Part shown: positions 15,808-24,925 of the stretch, in pieces
How positions within the stretch are numbered: position 1 is the stretch's first letter
Layout of the letters: the number at the start of each line of letters is the position of its first letter
NCBI RefSeq assembly: GCF_900142465.1
Contig: NZ_FRAX01000002.1
Coordinates: 307,554-371,553, forward strand
Reading direction: 5' to 3'
DNA length: 64,000 nucleotides
Source: Fibrobacter sp. UWH6
GTDB taxonomy: Bacteria > Fibrobacterota > Fibrobacteria > Fibrobacterales > Fibrobacteraceae
Notes under the pieces: generated by a model
The model's input: only the letters and a program-made list of their open reading frames with translations
Told to the model about the DNA's origin: nothing
Databases searched by the model: none
Made by a program: the position numbers and the translations under genes

Positions 15808-17811
15808 TTATTCAACACAGGGTCGATAGCCCAGCAGTTTCAAGCTGTACAACGCCGTCCCCTTGCTGATGCTGCGCACGTTGGTAGCGTATCCAAAAAT
15901 CTTCCGCAGGGGAATATCCGCCTTTAGGAAGTGGGTACGTCCATCGCCACCGATTTCCTTGACCCTTCCCTCACGGGCCTGAATATCGCTGGTAATATTA
16001 CCGGCAAAGTTCACCGGACATTCCAAAGAAAGTTCCATGACCGGTTCATAAAGTTTAATGTCAGACGGCTTGAAAAGCTTGGTAACCGCATCGGCGCAAG
16101 CCTTCTTGATCATGGGCGGCAGGGCATTTTCGGTCCAGCTGAATTCCAGGACTTCGAAGCGGACACCCACCAGGGGGCCCTTGCCCAGCACACCAATTTC
16201 AGCCGTTTCCAGAAGTGCGGAACGGACACCGGCAAGAATCTCGCGAGGAGCCGTTTCCAAAAATTCTGCGGTTAGACGAATGTCGTGATTCTGGGGCAGC
16301 TCTGCGGAATTTTCCACCACATCATTTTGAATGGGGGACGCAGATAGTTTAATGCTAATTTTATGGGGGCCAAGCTGGAAGGAATTTTCTACAGCATCCA
16401 CTTCATGGGACAGGCGCTCCTGCCAGCGGACCTCGGGATCGCCGGCCTGAACTTCACAACCGAATTCACGACGGAGACGGGCCAGCAGAACATCCAGCTG
16501 GACTTCGCCAACCGTATGCAGATACCAGAAGCCACCATCGTCATGAACCACGCGGAAACTAGGATCCATGCGGCTCAAGGTATTCAGGCTCTTTTCTACA
16601 TGATGGTAGTCGTCAGTAGCAAGACATTCTACGCGGGTCTGCAACAAGGGCTGGTAACGGTCGCGGATGTTTTCGCCCTTCGAATCTTCTTCGTCTTGCA
16701 GAAGATGGCCATCCCGCATAATGACCTGACCCAACTCCGTTTCAAAAGGTGTACGCATGGCGTAAATGTCACCGGCACGGATTTCTTCTACGGGAATCAG
16801 AAGGTTGGCCTTCAAACGTGAGAACTCAAAACCTGCAGGCCATTCCTTCCGCTCCATGTCGCAGTGGGCGCGGAACAGGGAAATCTCCCCCACGCCCTTG
16901 AAATGACGCAGACGGATAACCTGGCCTAATTCCCGTTCATCAAACTGCGGAACCTCGGGCAAGAAAAAGCTCAAGGCTGTCACAAGACTGCGCACGCCAA
17001 AGCCCGCCATGGCAGAACCCGCATAGCAAAGCGCATAGTCGGAATCCAGGGCAAGACCTTTAAGACCGCGAAGCACAGCCTTGGGCGGAACCGGCTTACC
17101 TTCAAGGGCCAATTCCAGAACTTCATCATCGAAGTTGCTAGCGAATTCTACCGCTTCCTTATAATGCTTGGCCAGCAAATCGGCGCCGGAACCGCTAGAT
17201 CCTTCACTTCGTTCAGAGGAAGACCCTTCAGAAAGAACATCAGCGGAGTCCACCACTTCTTCGCCACGGTCTGAATGGACCAAGCGACTCTTGCTCAGCA
17301 CATCGAGCACACTGACCATCTGACCGTTCTCATATTCGGGAACCGTCATCAGCACCGGACGCACACCCAGGATCTCTTCTACGTTAATGAGGGTCTCGTC
17401 CAGAGAATAATCAGGATTGTCCAACTTGTTTATGTACAGTATGGTCGGCACACCTGCGGCCCGTAATTTTTTAAAGGCGGCAACCGTCTGAGTTTCCACT
17501 CCACTGGCAGCACTCACCACCAGCACAGCCCCTTCCACAGCCGTAAGGGCCATATCCACTTCGGCGCCGAAATCCACATGGCCCGGAGTGTCGATAAAAT
17601 TAAACCAGGTATTTTTCCACTCGAAATGAGCCACCCCACTTTCGATAGTGATGCCTCGTTCCTTTTCTTCGGGCAGATAATCCATGGTGGCAAGACCTTC
17701 TTCCACCTTACCCGGGCGACGCACTTCGCCAGCAGCAAAAAGAATACGCTCGGAAAGGGTCGTCTTTCCCGCATCGACGTGGGCCAAAATGGCAATATTT
17801 CTTATGGGTTG
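15808..17811 (-). CDS. EF-G-like ribosomal translocase/protection-type GTPase
   Basis: This 667-residue translation-factor GTPase has G1 AHVDAGKTT, G2 RGITIES, G3 DTPGHVDF and G4 NKLD in the first 140 residues. Domains II-V of EF-G/TetM type follow and end in GYATNVRSISKGTALY. The size and domain order fit TetM-like ribosomal protection proteins or an EF-G paralogue rather than canonical EF-G. The start at MQPIRN (17811) places the P-loop at the usual position; an in-frame ATG 8 codons upstream is less likely. A low-complexity S/E/G-rich insertion (about residues 191-205) is encoded by a repeat-like sequence absent from relatives. Drug resistance cannot be claimed from sequence. Confidence 0.85.
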   Translation of the reverse strand, partial: QPIRNIAILAHVDAGKTTLSERILFAAGEVRRPGKVEEGLATMDYLPEEKERGITIESGVAHFEWKNTWFNFIDTPGHVDFGAEVDMALTAVEGAVLVVSAASGVETQTVAAFKKLRAAGVPTILYINKLDNPDYSLDETLINVEEILGVRPVLMTVPEYENGQMVSVLDVLSKSRLVHSDRGEEVVDSADVLSEGSSSERSEGSSGSGADLLAKHYKEAVEFASNFDDEVLELALEGKPVPPKAVLRGLKGLALDSDYALCYAGSAMAGFGVRSLVTALSFFLPEVPQFDERELGQVIRLRHFKGVGEISLFRAHCDMERKEWPAGFEFSRLKANLLIPVEEIRAGDIYAMRTPFETELGQVIMRDGHLLQDEEDSKGENIRDRYQPLLQTRVECLATDDYHHVEKSLNTLSRMDPSFRVVHDDGGFWYLHTVGEVQLDVLLARLRREFGCEVQAGDPEVRWQERLSHEVDAVENSFQLGPHKISIKLSASPIQNDVVENSAELPQNHDIRLTAEFLETAPREILAGVRSALLETAEIGVLGKGPLVGVRFEVLEFSWTENALPPMIKKACADAVTKLFKPSDIKLYEPVMELSLECPVNFAGNITSDIQAREGRVKEIGGDGRTHFLKADIPLRKIFGYATNVRSISKGTALYSLKLLGYRPCVE
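17195..17240. repeat. REP-like sequence inserted in frame in the EF-G-like gene
   Basis: The plus-strand sequence GATCCTTCACTTCGTTCAG, followed by AGGAAGACCCTTCAG, resembles the intergenic palindromes GATCCTTC...CTCAGGATGAC near 43850. It is read through in frame as a Ser/Glu/Gly-rich loop. The family resemblance is by eye only. Confidence 0.45.
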
Positions 17812-17861
17812 CATATCACAAAGGTAGTAAATCAAAAAAAATCATTTATATTTTTTAATAT

Positions 17862-19577
17862 ATGTCCACTATCGATATCTCAAACGCTATCTCCGCATTG
17901 GCCAAGACCTACTACAAGGTCTTGAAAGTCAATTTGACGGACGATACCTATCAAGTGGTCAAAATTCTCCCTACAGAGACCCCCGACGAGCAGAAAAACG
18001 ACATCAAGAGCATTTCTCTATGGTTCATGATGTTCGCCGACAGGGGAAATATCTACGAAGCAGACGAAAATATCTACCGAACAAGGCTGACCCTGGATTC
18101 CCTCCGCAGCTTCTTTAAGGAAAACGACCGTTTCCGCCTAAGATACCGTCGAAAGACCGACGGCGTGTTCCGCTGGGTGTTCATGGAAATCATCAAGGCC
18201 GATGACTACACCGACAAGAACCAGTCCACATGGCTGTTTGTCCAGGACATTCACGATTCCTACGTCCACGAGATGGAAGTGCAGCGTGAACTGGAGCATT
18301 TCTGCAAGTATGACACTCTAACCGGATTGAATAACTTTTACTCTTATCAGACCCAGTGCCGCAATTACGCAAGCCAGCAGGAGCCAGAAAGTATCGGCGT
18401 GATCTTTGCCGACCTAAACGGTCTCAAGCTGATTAATGACACTCGCGGTCATGCCGCCGGCAATGACTTCTTGCGTTCCTTCACCAGCAAGCTGGTCGAA
18501 AATTTCAAGCACGAACTCATCTACCGAATCAGCGGCGACGAATTTCTGATCGTGATCCACGGAAGCGACAAGGAAGACGTTCAATTCCTGGCCGACAACT
18601 TCCATGCCTACCTGAGCAAGGATCCCGTTCCCCAGGCCTCCATCGGCTGCAGCTGGAGCAAGAATCCCAAGCATATCGAAGACGTGGCCCGCGATGCCGA
18701 AACCAAGATGTATAAGGACAAGGAAGCCTTCTACGAGAAGCATCCCGAATACAAGCGCGGCATTGCAGAACTGAGCTACAAGCGCGAAATTGACGCCATC
18801 CTTCGCAGCCTTTCCAATTCTTACGCCCTGATGGCAACCATCGACCTAGAAAAGAACAGCTACTGGGTCTTAAAAACCTTGGCAAAATCCAACGCCCCCA
18901 AGTCCTTGACCTTTACCGGAATCATGAACGACACCATTCAGCTGGTGGATCCCGAATACAAGGAAATCGTAGCCCAGTTCTTTGACATCCAGTTCCTGAA
19001 AAGGGATCTGAAAAAGAACAAGAGTCTCGTTTACGAATACAAGACCATCGCCGGACACTGGCATCAGGCCACCTTCAGAACCATCGAAGAAATTGATGGG
19101 GAACCGTCCAAGGCACTATTCATCCTGGAACTGGTGGACCATGGCCGTGCCGCCCGACTGGAACAAGTTCGCGATTTGCAATTCGAACATCAGATTATCG
19201 AAGGTCTCAGCAAGAACTACACCATGATCTGCCGAATTGAACTGGCCTCCAAGAAAGTTCAGCTGTACAAGAATATTTCGCTCGTCGAAAATGTCACTAC
19301 AGCCATGAAGGTTCTTGACTACGATGCCGTCGTCAAATGGTTCATCCAGAAATATGTTATTCCCGAAGACCAGGATCGTCTAACGGCATTCATGGACTTC
19401 AGCAATGTACGTTCTAAACTTGAAAAAATGGAACAGACTTCAATCCTGTTCCGCACCACGCCGGATTTCCACAACACAAAGGGCATTAGCTACAGCCAGT
19501 TCCTCTTCTACCGACTGAAAAGCGACCCCGACAAGATTGTCATGGCCACCAAGAACGTGACCAACTCCATGGGATAA
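17862..19577 (+). CDS. Diguanylate cyclase-like protein with three PAS-like sensor repeats
   Basis: This 571-residue protein has a central GGDEF domain with signature RISGDEF (about residues 221-227, G to S at the first position) and a substrate-site DLNGLKLIND. It probably makes c-di-GMP. N-terminal and C-terminal regions carry three similar sensor units, opening at about residues 6, 307 and 444. Each has the pattern L-x4-Y-x(8-11)-L, then a Y/V-V-K or Y-K strand. No transmembrane segment is present, so sensing is cytosolic. The first unit matches the C-terminal domain of the GGDEF protein at 24926-26494. It is divergent from the EF-G-like gene, with a 50-base shared promoter region. Confidence 0.85.
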   Translation: MSTIDISNAISALAKTYYKVLKVNLTDDTYQVVKILPTETPDEQKNDIKSISLWFMMFADRGNIYEADENIYRTRLTLDSLRSFFKENDRFRLRYRRKTDGVFRWVFMEIIKADDYTDKNQSTWLFVQDIHDSYVHEMEVQRELEHFCKYDTLTGLNNFYSYQTQCRNYASQQEPESIGVIFADLNGLKLINDTRGHAAGNDFLRSFTSKLVENFKHELIYRISGDEFLIVIHGSDKEDVQFLADNFHAYLSKDPVPQASIGCSWSKNPKHIEDVARDAETKMYKDKEAFYEKHPEYKRGIAELSYKREIDAILRSLSNSYALMATIDLEKNSYWVLKTLAKSNAPKSLTFTGIMNDTIQLVDPEYKEIVAQFFDIQFLKRDLKKNKSLVYEYKTIAGHWHQATFRTIEEIDGEPSKALFILELVDHGRAARLEQVRDLQFEHQIIEGLSKNYTMICRIELASKKVQLYKNISLVENVTTAMKVLDYDAVVKWFIQKYVIPEDQDRLTAFMDFSNVRSKLEKMEQTSILFRTTPDFHNTKGISYSQFLFYRLKSDPDKIVMATKNVTNSMG

Positions 19578-19588
19578 TTCAAAACCAC

Positions 19589-20044
19589 TTAAGCAAACTT
19601 AATCCACTGGATATCATTCAGTGGAATTTTTGTATCTACAATTTGGAGCGTTGCCGTATTCAAGTCCAGTTTGGCGGCAAGACCTTCAATTTCTCTGTAG
19701 GTCCCTACGCCTGCAGCAAGGATTTTGTCTTGCACAAAATAACTGACTCGAATTGTCGGATGTTCACCACGTTGCAGACGTTCCGACAAGGCGGCCAACG
19801 CCTCGTCCAGTTCAATGCGGGAATCCTCCATCAGTTCTTCCTGACGGATGGTCAGCTTCTTTTCGGTAGTTTCCGCAATGGCATCGCTATGGCCGCGGAG
19901 GGCGGCAAAGGGAGCAAAAATCTTCGCACGATTTTCAATAGACATGCGAGGATGCTTGATGAGAAAATTCCAGTCGTTCCGCGGGTAAGGCAAATTGATA
20001 ATGTCTTCGTAGTTATCAGGCACGATGACCTCCGATTTGTCCAT
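19589..20044 (-). CDS. YolD-like protein, partner of Y-family polymerase
   Basis: This is a 151-residue product from the ATG at 20044 (MDKSEVIVPDNYEDII). The segment NLPYPRNDWNFLIKHPRMSIENRAKIFAPFAALRGH is typical of YolD-like proteins. These are encoded beside UvrX-type translesion polymerases and are thought to act as small UmuD-like accessory factors. The gene overlaps the end of the polymerase gene by 29 bases, as in other UvrX-YolD pairs. The C-terminal half holds a WYL/SH3-like beta-rich part. An upstream in-frame start is unlikely because it would lie deep inside the polymerase gene. Confidence 0.8.
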   Translation of the reverse strand: MDKSEVIVPDNYEDIINLPYPRNDWNFLIKHPRMSIENRAKIFAPFAALRGHSDAIAETTEKKLTIRQEELMEDSRIELDEALAALSERLQRGEHPTIRVSYFVQDKILAAGVGTYREIEGLAAKLDLNTATLQIVDTKIPLNDIQWIKFA

Positions 20045-21413
20045 TGCGTTCCACCGTAGTGGCTCCTTCCTGCAAGTCCATGCCCTTGATAATGGCGTTC
20101 TTGCCAAAGCGTTTCTTGATCAGCAGTTCCGCCTTCAAGCGTTTCTTTTCCTTCTCCTGCTTTTCAACATCGGTAAAAAGGTCCACTTCCTCGTAACTCA
20201 CGTCCAGCACATCGTTAGCCACAAGATTCAGACGTTTCAAGGTCAGCTTCGGATTCACAATCCGGTCGAACAGTTTCATCACCGCCTCGGCAATAGCGGA
20301 CTGGGAACAAGTATAGCGGCCCAGATTTGCAGATCCGTGAGCGGGCTTCGGTATTTCCCGTCCGTAGTTATCGATAACCGTGGGGCCTACATAAATTCCC
20401 TTGTCCACATTTTCGCGGTCATAGCCCATCATCAAGGTTAGACTGTTTGTCACCAGATTCTTGTCTATCAAATCCAATGTCAGGGAATCTACCATTTCGC
20501 GAACGACAATGCGGGCCTTTTCTGCCGTGTAGGGGCAGCTCAAAACCTGGCCGCCACCAATGCTGTTGGATTTTGGTTTGTACTTCTTGATTTCGGCAAT
20601 GGTACAAGGTTCATAGCCCCAGGCATGGTCAATCAGGATTTCGGCATTAATGCCGAACATCTTATAAAGGGCATCGGCATTCTTGATACTTACACGGGCA
20701 AGGTCACCCATGGTATAAATTCCACGACCGCGATTCAGGTTACAATTTTCCAGACGTTCCGCAATCCCGCGGCCAATCTGCCAGAAACTGGTAAGAGGAC
20801 GATGATTCCACAGGTTCCTGCGAAAACTCATTTCGTCCAGTTCCGCAATGCGGACTCCGTCTTCATCGGCATCTACATGCTTGGCCATAATATCCATGGC
20901 AATCTTGCACAAGTAAAGGTTGCTGCCGATTCCCGCCGTTGCGGTTATACCCGTAGTTTCAAGTACGTCCTGGACCATGGTCTTCGCCAATTCCCGGGCC
21001 GTTTTCTTATAAAGTTTGAGGTACTGGGTAACGTCCAAAAAACATTCATCGATGGAGTAATTGTGAATGTCTTCGGCACTCACATATTTTAGGTAGACGT
21101 TATAAACCTTGGTAGAAAATTCCACATATTTCGCCATGCGGGGCGGAGCCACAATGTAATCCACATCCACACCTGTACGACGCTTCACCTCTTTTAATTT
21201 CTGGATTACTTCGAATAAGCGGGCTCGGCCAGGAATTCCGTAAGCTTTCAGGCTCGGGCTCACCGCCAGGCAAATCGTCTTTTCAGTACGGCTGGCATCG
21301 GCCACCACCAAGTTCGCCTTCAACGGATCCAACCCCTGTAGAACACATTCCACAGAGGCAAAGAAAGACTTCAAGTCAATGGCGATGAAGGTGCGCCTTT
21401 GAAAGTTCGGCAT
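20016..21413 (-). CDS. Y-family translesion DNA polymerase (UvrX/DinB type)
   Basis: This is a 465-residue polymerase. The catalytic motifs are FIAIDLKSFFASVECV at the N-terminus (metal-binding Asp) and NYSIDECFLDVT (SxDE). The palm, thumb and little-finger regions follow, with a helix-hairpin-helix-like segment around WQIGRGIAERL. Y-family enzymes bypass damaged template bases. The UvrX group is usually DNA-damage induced. The start at MPNFQRR (21413) is chosen because longer starts would run into the divergent xpt gene. No clear LexA box was found in the 34-base gap. Confidence 0.9.
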   Translation of the reverse strand: MPNFQRRTFIAIDLKSFFASVECVLQGLDPLKANLVVADASRTEKTICLAVSPSLKAYGIPGRARLFEVIQKLKEVKRRTGVDVDYIVAPPRMAKYVEFSTKVYNVYLKYVSAEDIHNYSIDECFLDVTQYLKLYKKTARELAKTMVQDVLETTGITATAGIGSNLYLCKIAMDIMAKHVDADEDGVRIAELDEMSFRRNLWNHRPLTSFWQIGRGIAERLENCNLNRGRGIYTMGDLARVSIKNADALYKMFGINAEILIDHAWGYEPCTIAEIKKYKPKSNSIGGGQVLSCPYTAEKARIVVREMVDSLTLDLIDKNLVTNSLTLMMGYDRENVDKGIYVGPTVIDNYGREIPKPAHGSANLGRYTCSQSAIAEAVMKLFDRIVNPKLTLKRLNLVANDVLDVSYEEVDLFTDVEKQEKEKKRLKAELLIKKRFGKNAIIKGMDLQEGATTVERNGQIGGHRA

Positions 21414-21447
21414 AAGTTCAAATATAGATTTTCCTAAATTTTCGCGC

Positions 21448-22068
21448 ATGAACTTTCTTGAAGAAAAAATTCTCCGTGACGGCAACATTAAGGAAGGCAA
21501 CATCCTTAAGGTTGACAGTTTTTTAAATCATCAGATCGACGTTGACATTATGCGCCAGATGGCCTACGAATTCCAGCGTCGCTATCGCGATGTGGAAATC
21601 AACAAGATCCTGACTATTGAAGCCAGCGGTATTGCCATCGCCACTTTGCTGGGCCACCTTTACGACGTACCCGTGGTTTTCGCCAAGAAGAGTCAGACCG
21701 CTAACAGCACCGACGACAAGTACGTTGCCCAGGCCTACTCCTTCACCCACAAGAAGATGAACAACGTGTTCATTTCCAAGCCCTACATGAAGGCAACCGA
21801 TAAAGTCCTCATCGTAGACGACTTCCTGGCAGATGGAGCCGCAGCCCACGCCCTCATCGACCTGGTCCATCAGGCCGGCGGCACTGTGGCTGGTTTAGGC
21901 ATCGCCATCGAAAAGGGTCAGCAGAAGGGAGGCGCAACACTCCGCGCCGAAGGCTACCGCGTAGAATCCATCGCCATCGTCGAATCCATGGACTGGGAAA
22001 CTCAGACCATCAAGTTTAGGGAACAGCCGGAACTGCCGTTGCAGAATACAAATTTGAAACTGGGGTAA
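21448..22068 (+). CDS. xpt: Xanthine phosphoribosyltransferase
   Basis: This 206-residue enzyme converts xanthine and PRPP to XMP in purine salvage. It begins with the Xpt-typical LEEKILRDG...GNILKVDSFLNHQ and has the PRPP-binding motif VLIVDDFLADGAAA (about residues 129-142). It sits 4 bases upstream of a nucleobase permease gene, the classic xpt-permease arrangement. The leader is only 34 bases, too short for the guanine riboswitch that controls this pair in Firmicutes, so regulation differs. Confidence 0.92.
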   Translation: MNFLEEKILRDGNIKEGNILKVDSFLNHQIDVDIMRQMAYEFQRRYRDVEINKILTIEASGIAIATLLGHLYDVPVVFAKKSQTANSTDDKYVAQAYSFTHKKMNNVFISKPYMKATDKVLIVDDFLADGAAAHALIDLVHQAGGTVAGLGIAIEKGQQKGGATLRAEGYRVESIAIVESMDWETQTIKFREQPELPLQNTNLKLG

Positions 22069-22072
22069 CAGT

Positions 22073-23383
22073 ATGAACAATTCATCAGAAAACATCTATC
22101 AGCTGGACGGTCGCGTGCCGGTGCTGAAGGCATTGCCCTTCGGCCTGCAGCATGTGCTAGCCATGTTCGTCGCCAACATAACCCCCATCATGATCCTTGC
22201 CGGGGTTGTAAACCTGGATAAGGGGCTGACTGCGGCCCTCGTTCAGAACTGCATGATCATCGCCGGTATCGGCACCCTGGTGCAGCTTTTCCCCATCTGG
22301 AAAATCGGTTCCAGATTGCCCATCGTCATGGGCATCAGCTTCACCTTCCTTTCCGTTTCCATCGGCATTGCCACCACCCAAGGCATGGGCACCCTCATGG
22401 GCGCCGTGATTGTAGGCGGTATCGTCGAAGGCCTGCTTGGTCTTTGTGCAAAATACTGGCTGAAACTTATCCCCCACATCGTCGCTGCAACCGTGGTGAC
22501 GGCCATCGGATTTTCTCTCTTGCCTATCGGTGCAAATTCCTTCGCCGGCGGCCAGGGTTCTGCTGACTTCGGTGCCACCCACAACTGGATCGTAGGAAGC
22601 GTCACCTTGCTCACTTGCTTGCTCACTCAAGTGTTCGCCAAGGGTTTTCTCAGGTCCCTTTCTGTACTGGTAGGCCTTATTGTTGGCTACATTCTCGCCC
22701 TCTGCATGGGCATGGTAGATTTCTCGGGACTATCCAACTGCAGCATCATCGCCCTTCCCAAGATACTCCCCTTCACTCCGGAATTCCACTTGGGCCCCAT
22801 CCTTTCTGTGGTGGCCATCTTCCTGGTTTCTGCTACAGAAACTGTGGGCGATTCTAGCGCCCTGGTGAACGGCGCACTCAAGCGTCAAATCCACAAAGTC
22901 GAAATGGGAGGCGCCATCTCCTGCGATGGTTTTGTCAGCACAATTTCCGGTATCTTCGGTTGTACCCCCATCACCTCCTTCAGTCAGAACGTGGGCCTGG
23001 CTTCCCTCTCCGGCGTCGTGAACCGATTCACCATCGCTACAGGAGCAGTCATCATGTTGCTGGGCGGTATCTTCCCGCCGGTGGGAACGTTGCTTACAAC
23101 TATCCCCCAGGCTGTGCTTGGCGGCTGCACCATCATGATGTTCGGATCCATTCTTTTTGCAGGATTCGGCATGATGTCCAAGAGCGGTTTTAGCCAGCGT
23201 AACATGATCATTACCAGCCTCTCCCTTAGCGTAGGCCTAGGCTTCACCCAGGCAACCGGCATGTTCAAGGAATTCCCCCAAATTATCCAGACCATCTTTG
23301 CAGAGAATTGTGTGGCTGTGGTTTTTGTGTTAGCGGTAATTCTAAATCTTGTTCTGCCCAAGGACAAAACAAAAACAGCATAA
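22073..23383 (+). CDS. Nucleobase:cation symporter-2 family permease (xanthine/uric acid type)
   Basis: This 436-residue polytopic membrane protein has about 12-14 helices. NCS2 signatures are LPFGLQHVLAMFVANITP near the N-terminus, the substrate-site region ETVGDSSALVNG near residue 260, and FGCTPITSFSQNVG. It imports xanthine or a related purine for the Xpt enzyme encoded 4 bases upstream. The two genes form an operon that ends at a terminator near 23457. Exact substrate (xanthine, urate or guanine) cannot be read from motifs. Confidence 0.9.
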   Translation: MNNSSENIYQLDGRVPVLKALPFGLQHVLAMFVANITPIMILAGVVNLDKGLTAALVQNCMIIAGIGTLVQLFPIWKIGSRLPIVMGISFTFLSVSIGIATTQGMGTLMGAVIVGGIVEGLLGLCAKYWLKLIPHIVAATVVTAIGFSLLPIGANSFAGGQGSADFGATHNWIVGSVTLLTCLLTQVFAKGFLRSLSVLVGLIVGYILALCMGMVDFSGLSNCSIIALPKILPFTPEFHLGPILSVVAIFLVSATETVGDSSALVNGALKRQIHKVEMGGAISCDGFVSTISGIFGCTPITSFSQNVGLASLSGVVNRFTIATGAVIMLLGGIFPPVGTLLTTIPQAVLGGCTIMMFGSILFAGFGMMSKSGFSQRNMIITSLSLSVGLGFTQATGMFKEFPQIIQTIFAENCVAVVFVLAVILNLVLPKDKTKTA

Positions 23384-23456
23384 GGCTCCAATTCTAAACT
23401 ATTGTTTACGATCAGGCACAATAGTTCGTGACCTAAATCATCTTTTGCAAAAAAAA

Positions 23457-23487
23457 GAGAACGACTTTCAGAAAGCCGTTCTTTTTG
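23457..23487 (+). terminator. Terminator of the xpt-permease operon
   Basis: AGAACG-a-CTTT / AAAG-c-CGTTCT forms a stem followed by TTTTTG. It ends 16 bases before the next start codon. Confidence 0.75.
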
Positions 23488-23502
23488 TCTATATTTATTT
23501 TC

Positions 23503-24099
23503 ATGAAAAATACAAGGTTAGGAACACATCTCGCTATTATAGCCCTTTCTTCGGCATGTTTCATCGCATGTGCCGACGACACCAGCACAACCACAGGCTC
23601 ATACAGATCCTGCAGTCGCGTTTCTTCACTGAATGACTATCAGAAAAATTTCGGTAAGTACAAACTGAACGAAAAAATTCCATTCAAGCATTCCGACGGA
23701 CAAGACATCCTTCTCACCGTCACAAAGGCGCTTAACGACGCAGACAGCATGTCTTGCCAGGTCTTTCGAGATGTTTGGCTGGAATCCGACTACCCCATCT
23801 TATCAATCAAGCTGAATGCCAGTTCCGTCGATTCCTCAAGCACTTCTATCAGAACGATCAAGGCTACCATAGGCAAGCACGAATTCTATCTAGACGATCC
23901 GTCTACATCTAACAATCTAGACACTTTGATTGAATCGCTGAAAGTCAACAAGAATACCTATCACGACGTAGCCGTGGTCAAGGACCTTAGTTCCCTCAAT
24001 AGTGGAGCCATGGTTTACTACAATCAGAAATCGGGAATCATAAGAATCGACCTAGAAGACGAAAGTTCCATCACCTTGAACGAAAGGGAGGGATACTAA
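23503..24099 (+). CDS. Putative lipoprotein
   Basis: This 198-residue product starts at MKNTRLGTHL. A signal sequence ends in SACFIAC-ADD, which fits a lipobox with lipidation at the last Cys. The rest is a Ser/Thr-rich, mostly beta-type soluble domain with a few Cys and no recognised family. The stop codon overlaps the start of the following lipoprotein gene (TAATG), so the two are co-translated and probably act together at the cell envelope. Confidence 0.7.
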   Translation: MKNTRLGTHLAIIALSSACFIACADDTSTTTGSYRSCSRVSSLNDYQKNFGKYKLNEKIPFKHSDGQDILLTVTKALNDADSMSCQVFRDVWLESDYPILSIKLNASSVDSSSTSIRTIKATIGKHEFYLDDPSTSNNLDTLIESLKVNKNTYHDVAVVKDLSSLNSGAMVYYNQKSGIIRIDLEDESSITLNEREGY

Positions 24100-24917
24100 T
24101 GAAAAGATTTCTCATCCTTGCCTTGAGTGCACTGTATTTTACCGGCTGCCCGGATTCTTCGTCTTCAACCAACGACCATCTATATTTCTCCGACACATTA
24201 ATCCCATACGTCGATGGTCATAAACATTTTACCAAGGATAGTTCCATTTACTTCAAGGACTCCCGTGGTTTTACAGATGAAATAAGGCACTCTATTTCTT
24301 TTACCGAAGACGACATTCCTTCATTGAAATACGAGGGAGTCGCAAGCACCATGCCGATTGAACTCGGACTAAGAATAGACGCAACAACTTACGGAGGATC
24401 CATTTTTGTCACTTGCGGAGAAGTCAACGCTTTTGTCAGCTCTCGCCCGATAGACGAAAACGACCAGGACAATCCGTTTTTCAAAGGTGAATACAAGGAT
24501 TCTGTCTCGATTAACGACACGTACTACAAAAATGTCCTTATCCTTGAAACGCCCCAAAAAAAGGGTGATTCCTGTAACGTAGGCAAATTCTACTACGCCG
24601 CCAGAGAAGGCATAATCAGAATAGTTGCCAAGAACGGGACCAATATCGACCGCATCAGCAAGAAGATGTATCAGGAAATCAAGGACAAACGTATCGAAGA
24701 TGCTGCAAGGGCTGACTCCATTCAAGCCGCCATCGCAGACTCCGTTGCAAAAGCCGTTGCAGATTCAATCATCAAGGCAAATTCCCAGCCTTCCGATACA
24801 TCAGACGGCACTATCATTTCCCAGGAAGTAATTGATGCAGCCGAATCCATCGCCGACTGCATCAAAAAGGCATACGCCGCAGGCTCCCTTACTGCAATCA
24901 AGGATTGCAAGATTTAA
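24099..24917 (+). CDS. Putative lipoprotein with Ala-Asp-Ser repeats
   Basis: This 272-residue product has a signal peptide ending in the lipobox YFTGC, then a Ser-rich spacer and a beta-rich domain. A C-terminal helical repeat of ADSI/ADSV units (about residues 208-232, ending in VADSI) looks like an amphipathic or coiled-coil tail. Start and stop overlap the upstream lipoprotein, so it is the second gene of a two-gene envelope operon. No family is recognised. It ends 8 bases before a convergent GGDEF gene. Confidence 0.7.
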   Translation: MKRFLILALSALYFTGCPDSSSSTNDHLYFSDTLIPYVDGHKHFTKDSSIYFKDSRGFTDEIRHSISFTEDDIPSLKYEGVASTMPIELGLRIDATTYGGSIFVTCGEVNAFVSSRPIDENDQDNPFFKGEYKDSVSINDTYYKNVLILETPQKKGDSCNVGKFYYAAREGIIRIVAKNGTNIDRISKKMYQEIKDKRIEDAARADSIQAAIADSVAKAVADSIIKANSQPSDTSDGTIISQEVIDAAESIADCIKKAYAAGSLTAIKDCKI

Positions 24918-24925
24918 GCAAGTTC

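Noticed and set aside
21414..21447. Purine riboswitch expected before xpt
   Set aside because: The gap to the divergent polymerase gene is only 34 bases, too short for the aptamer.
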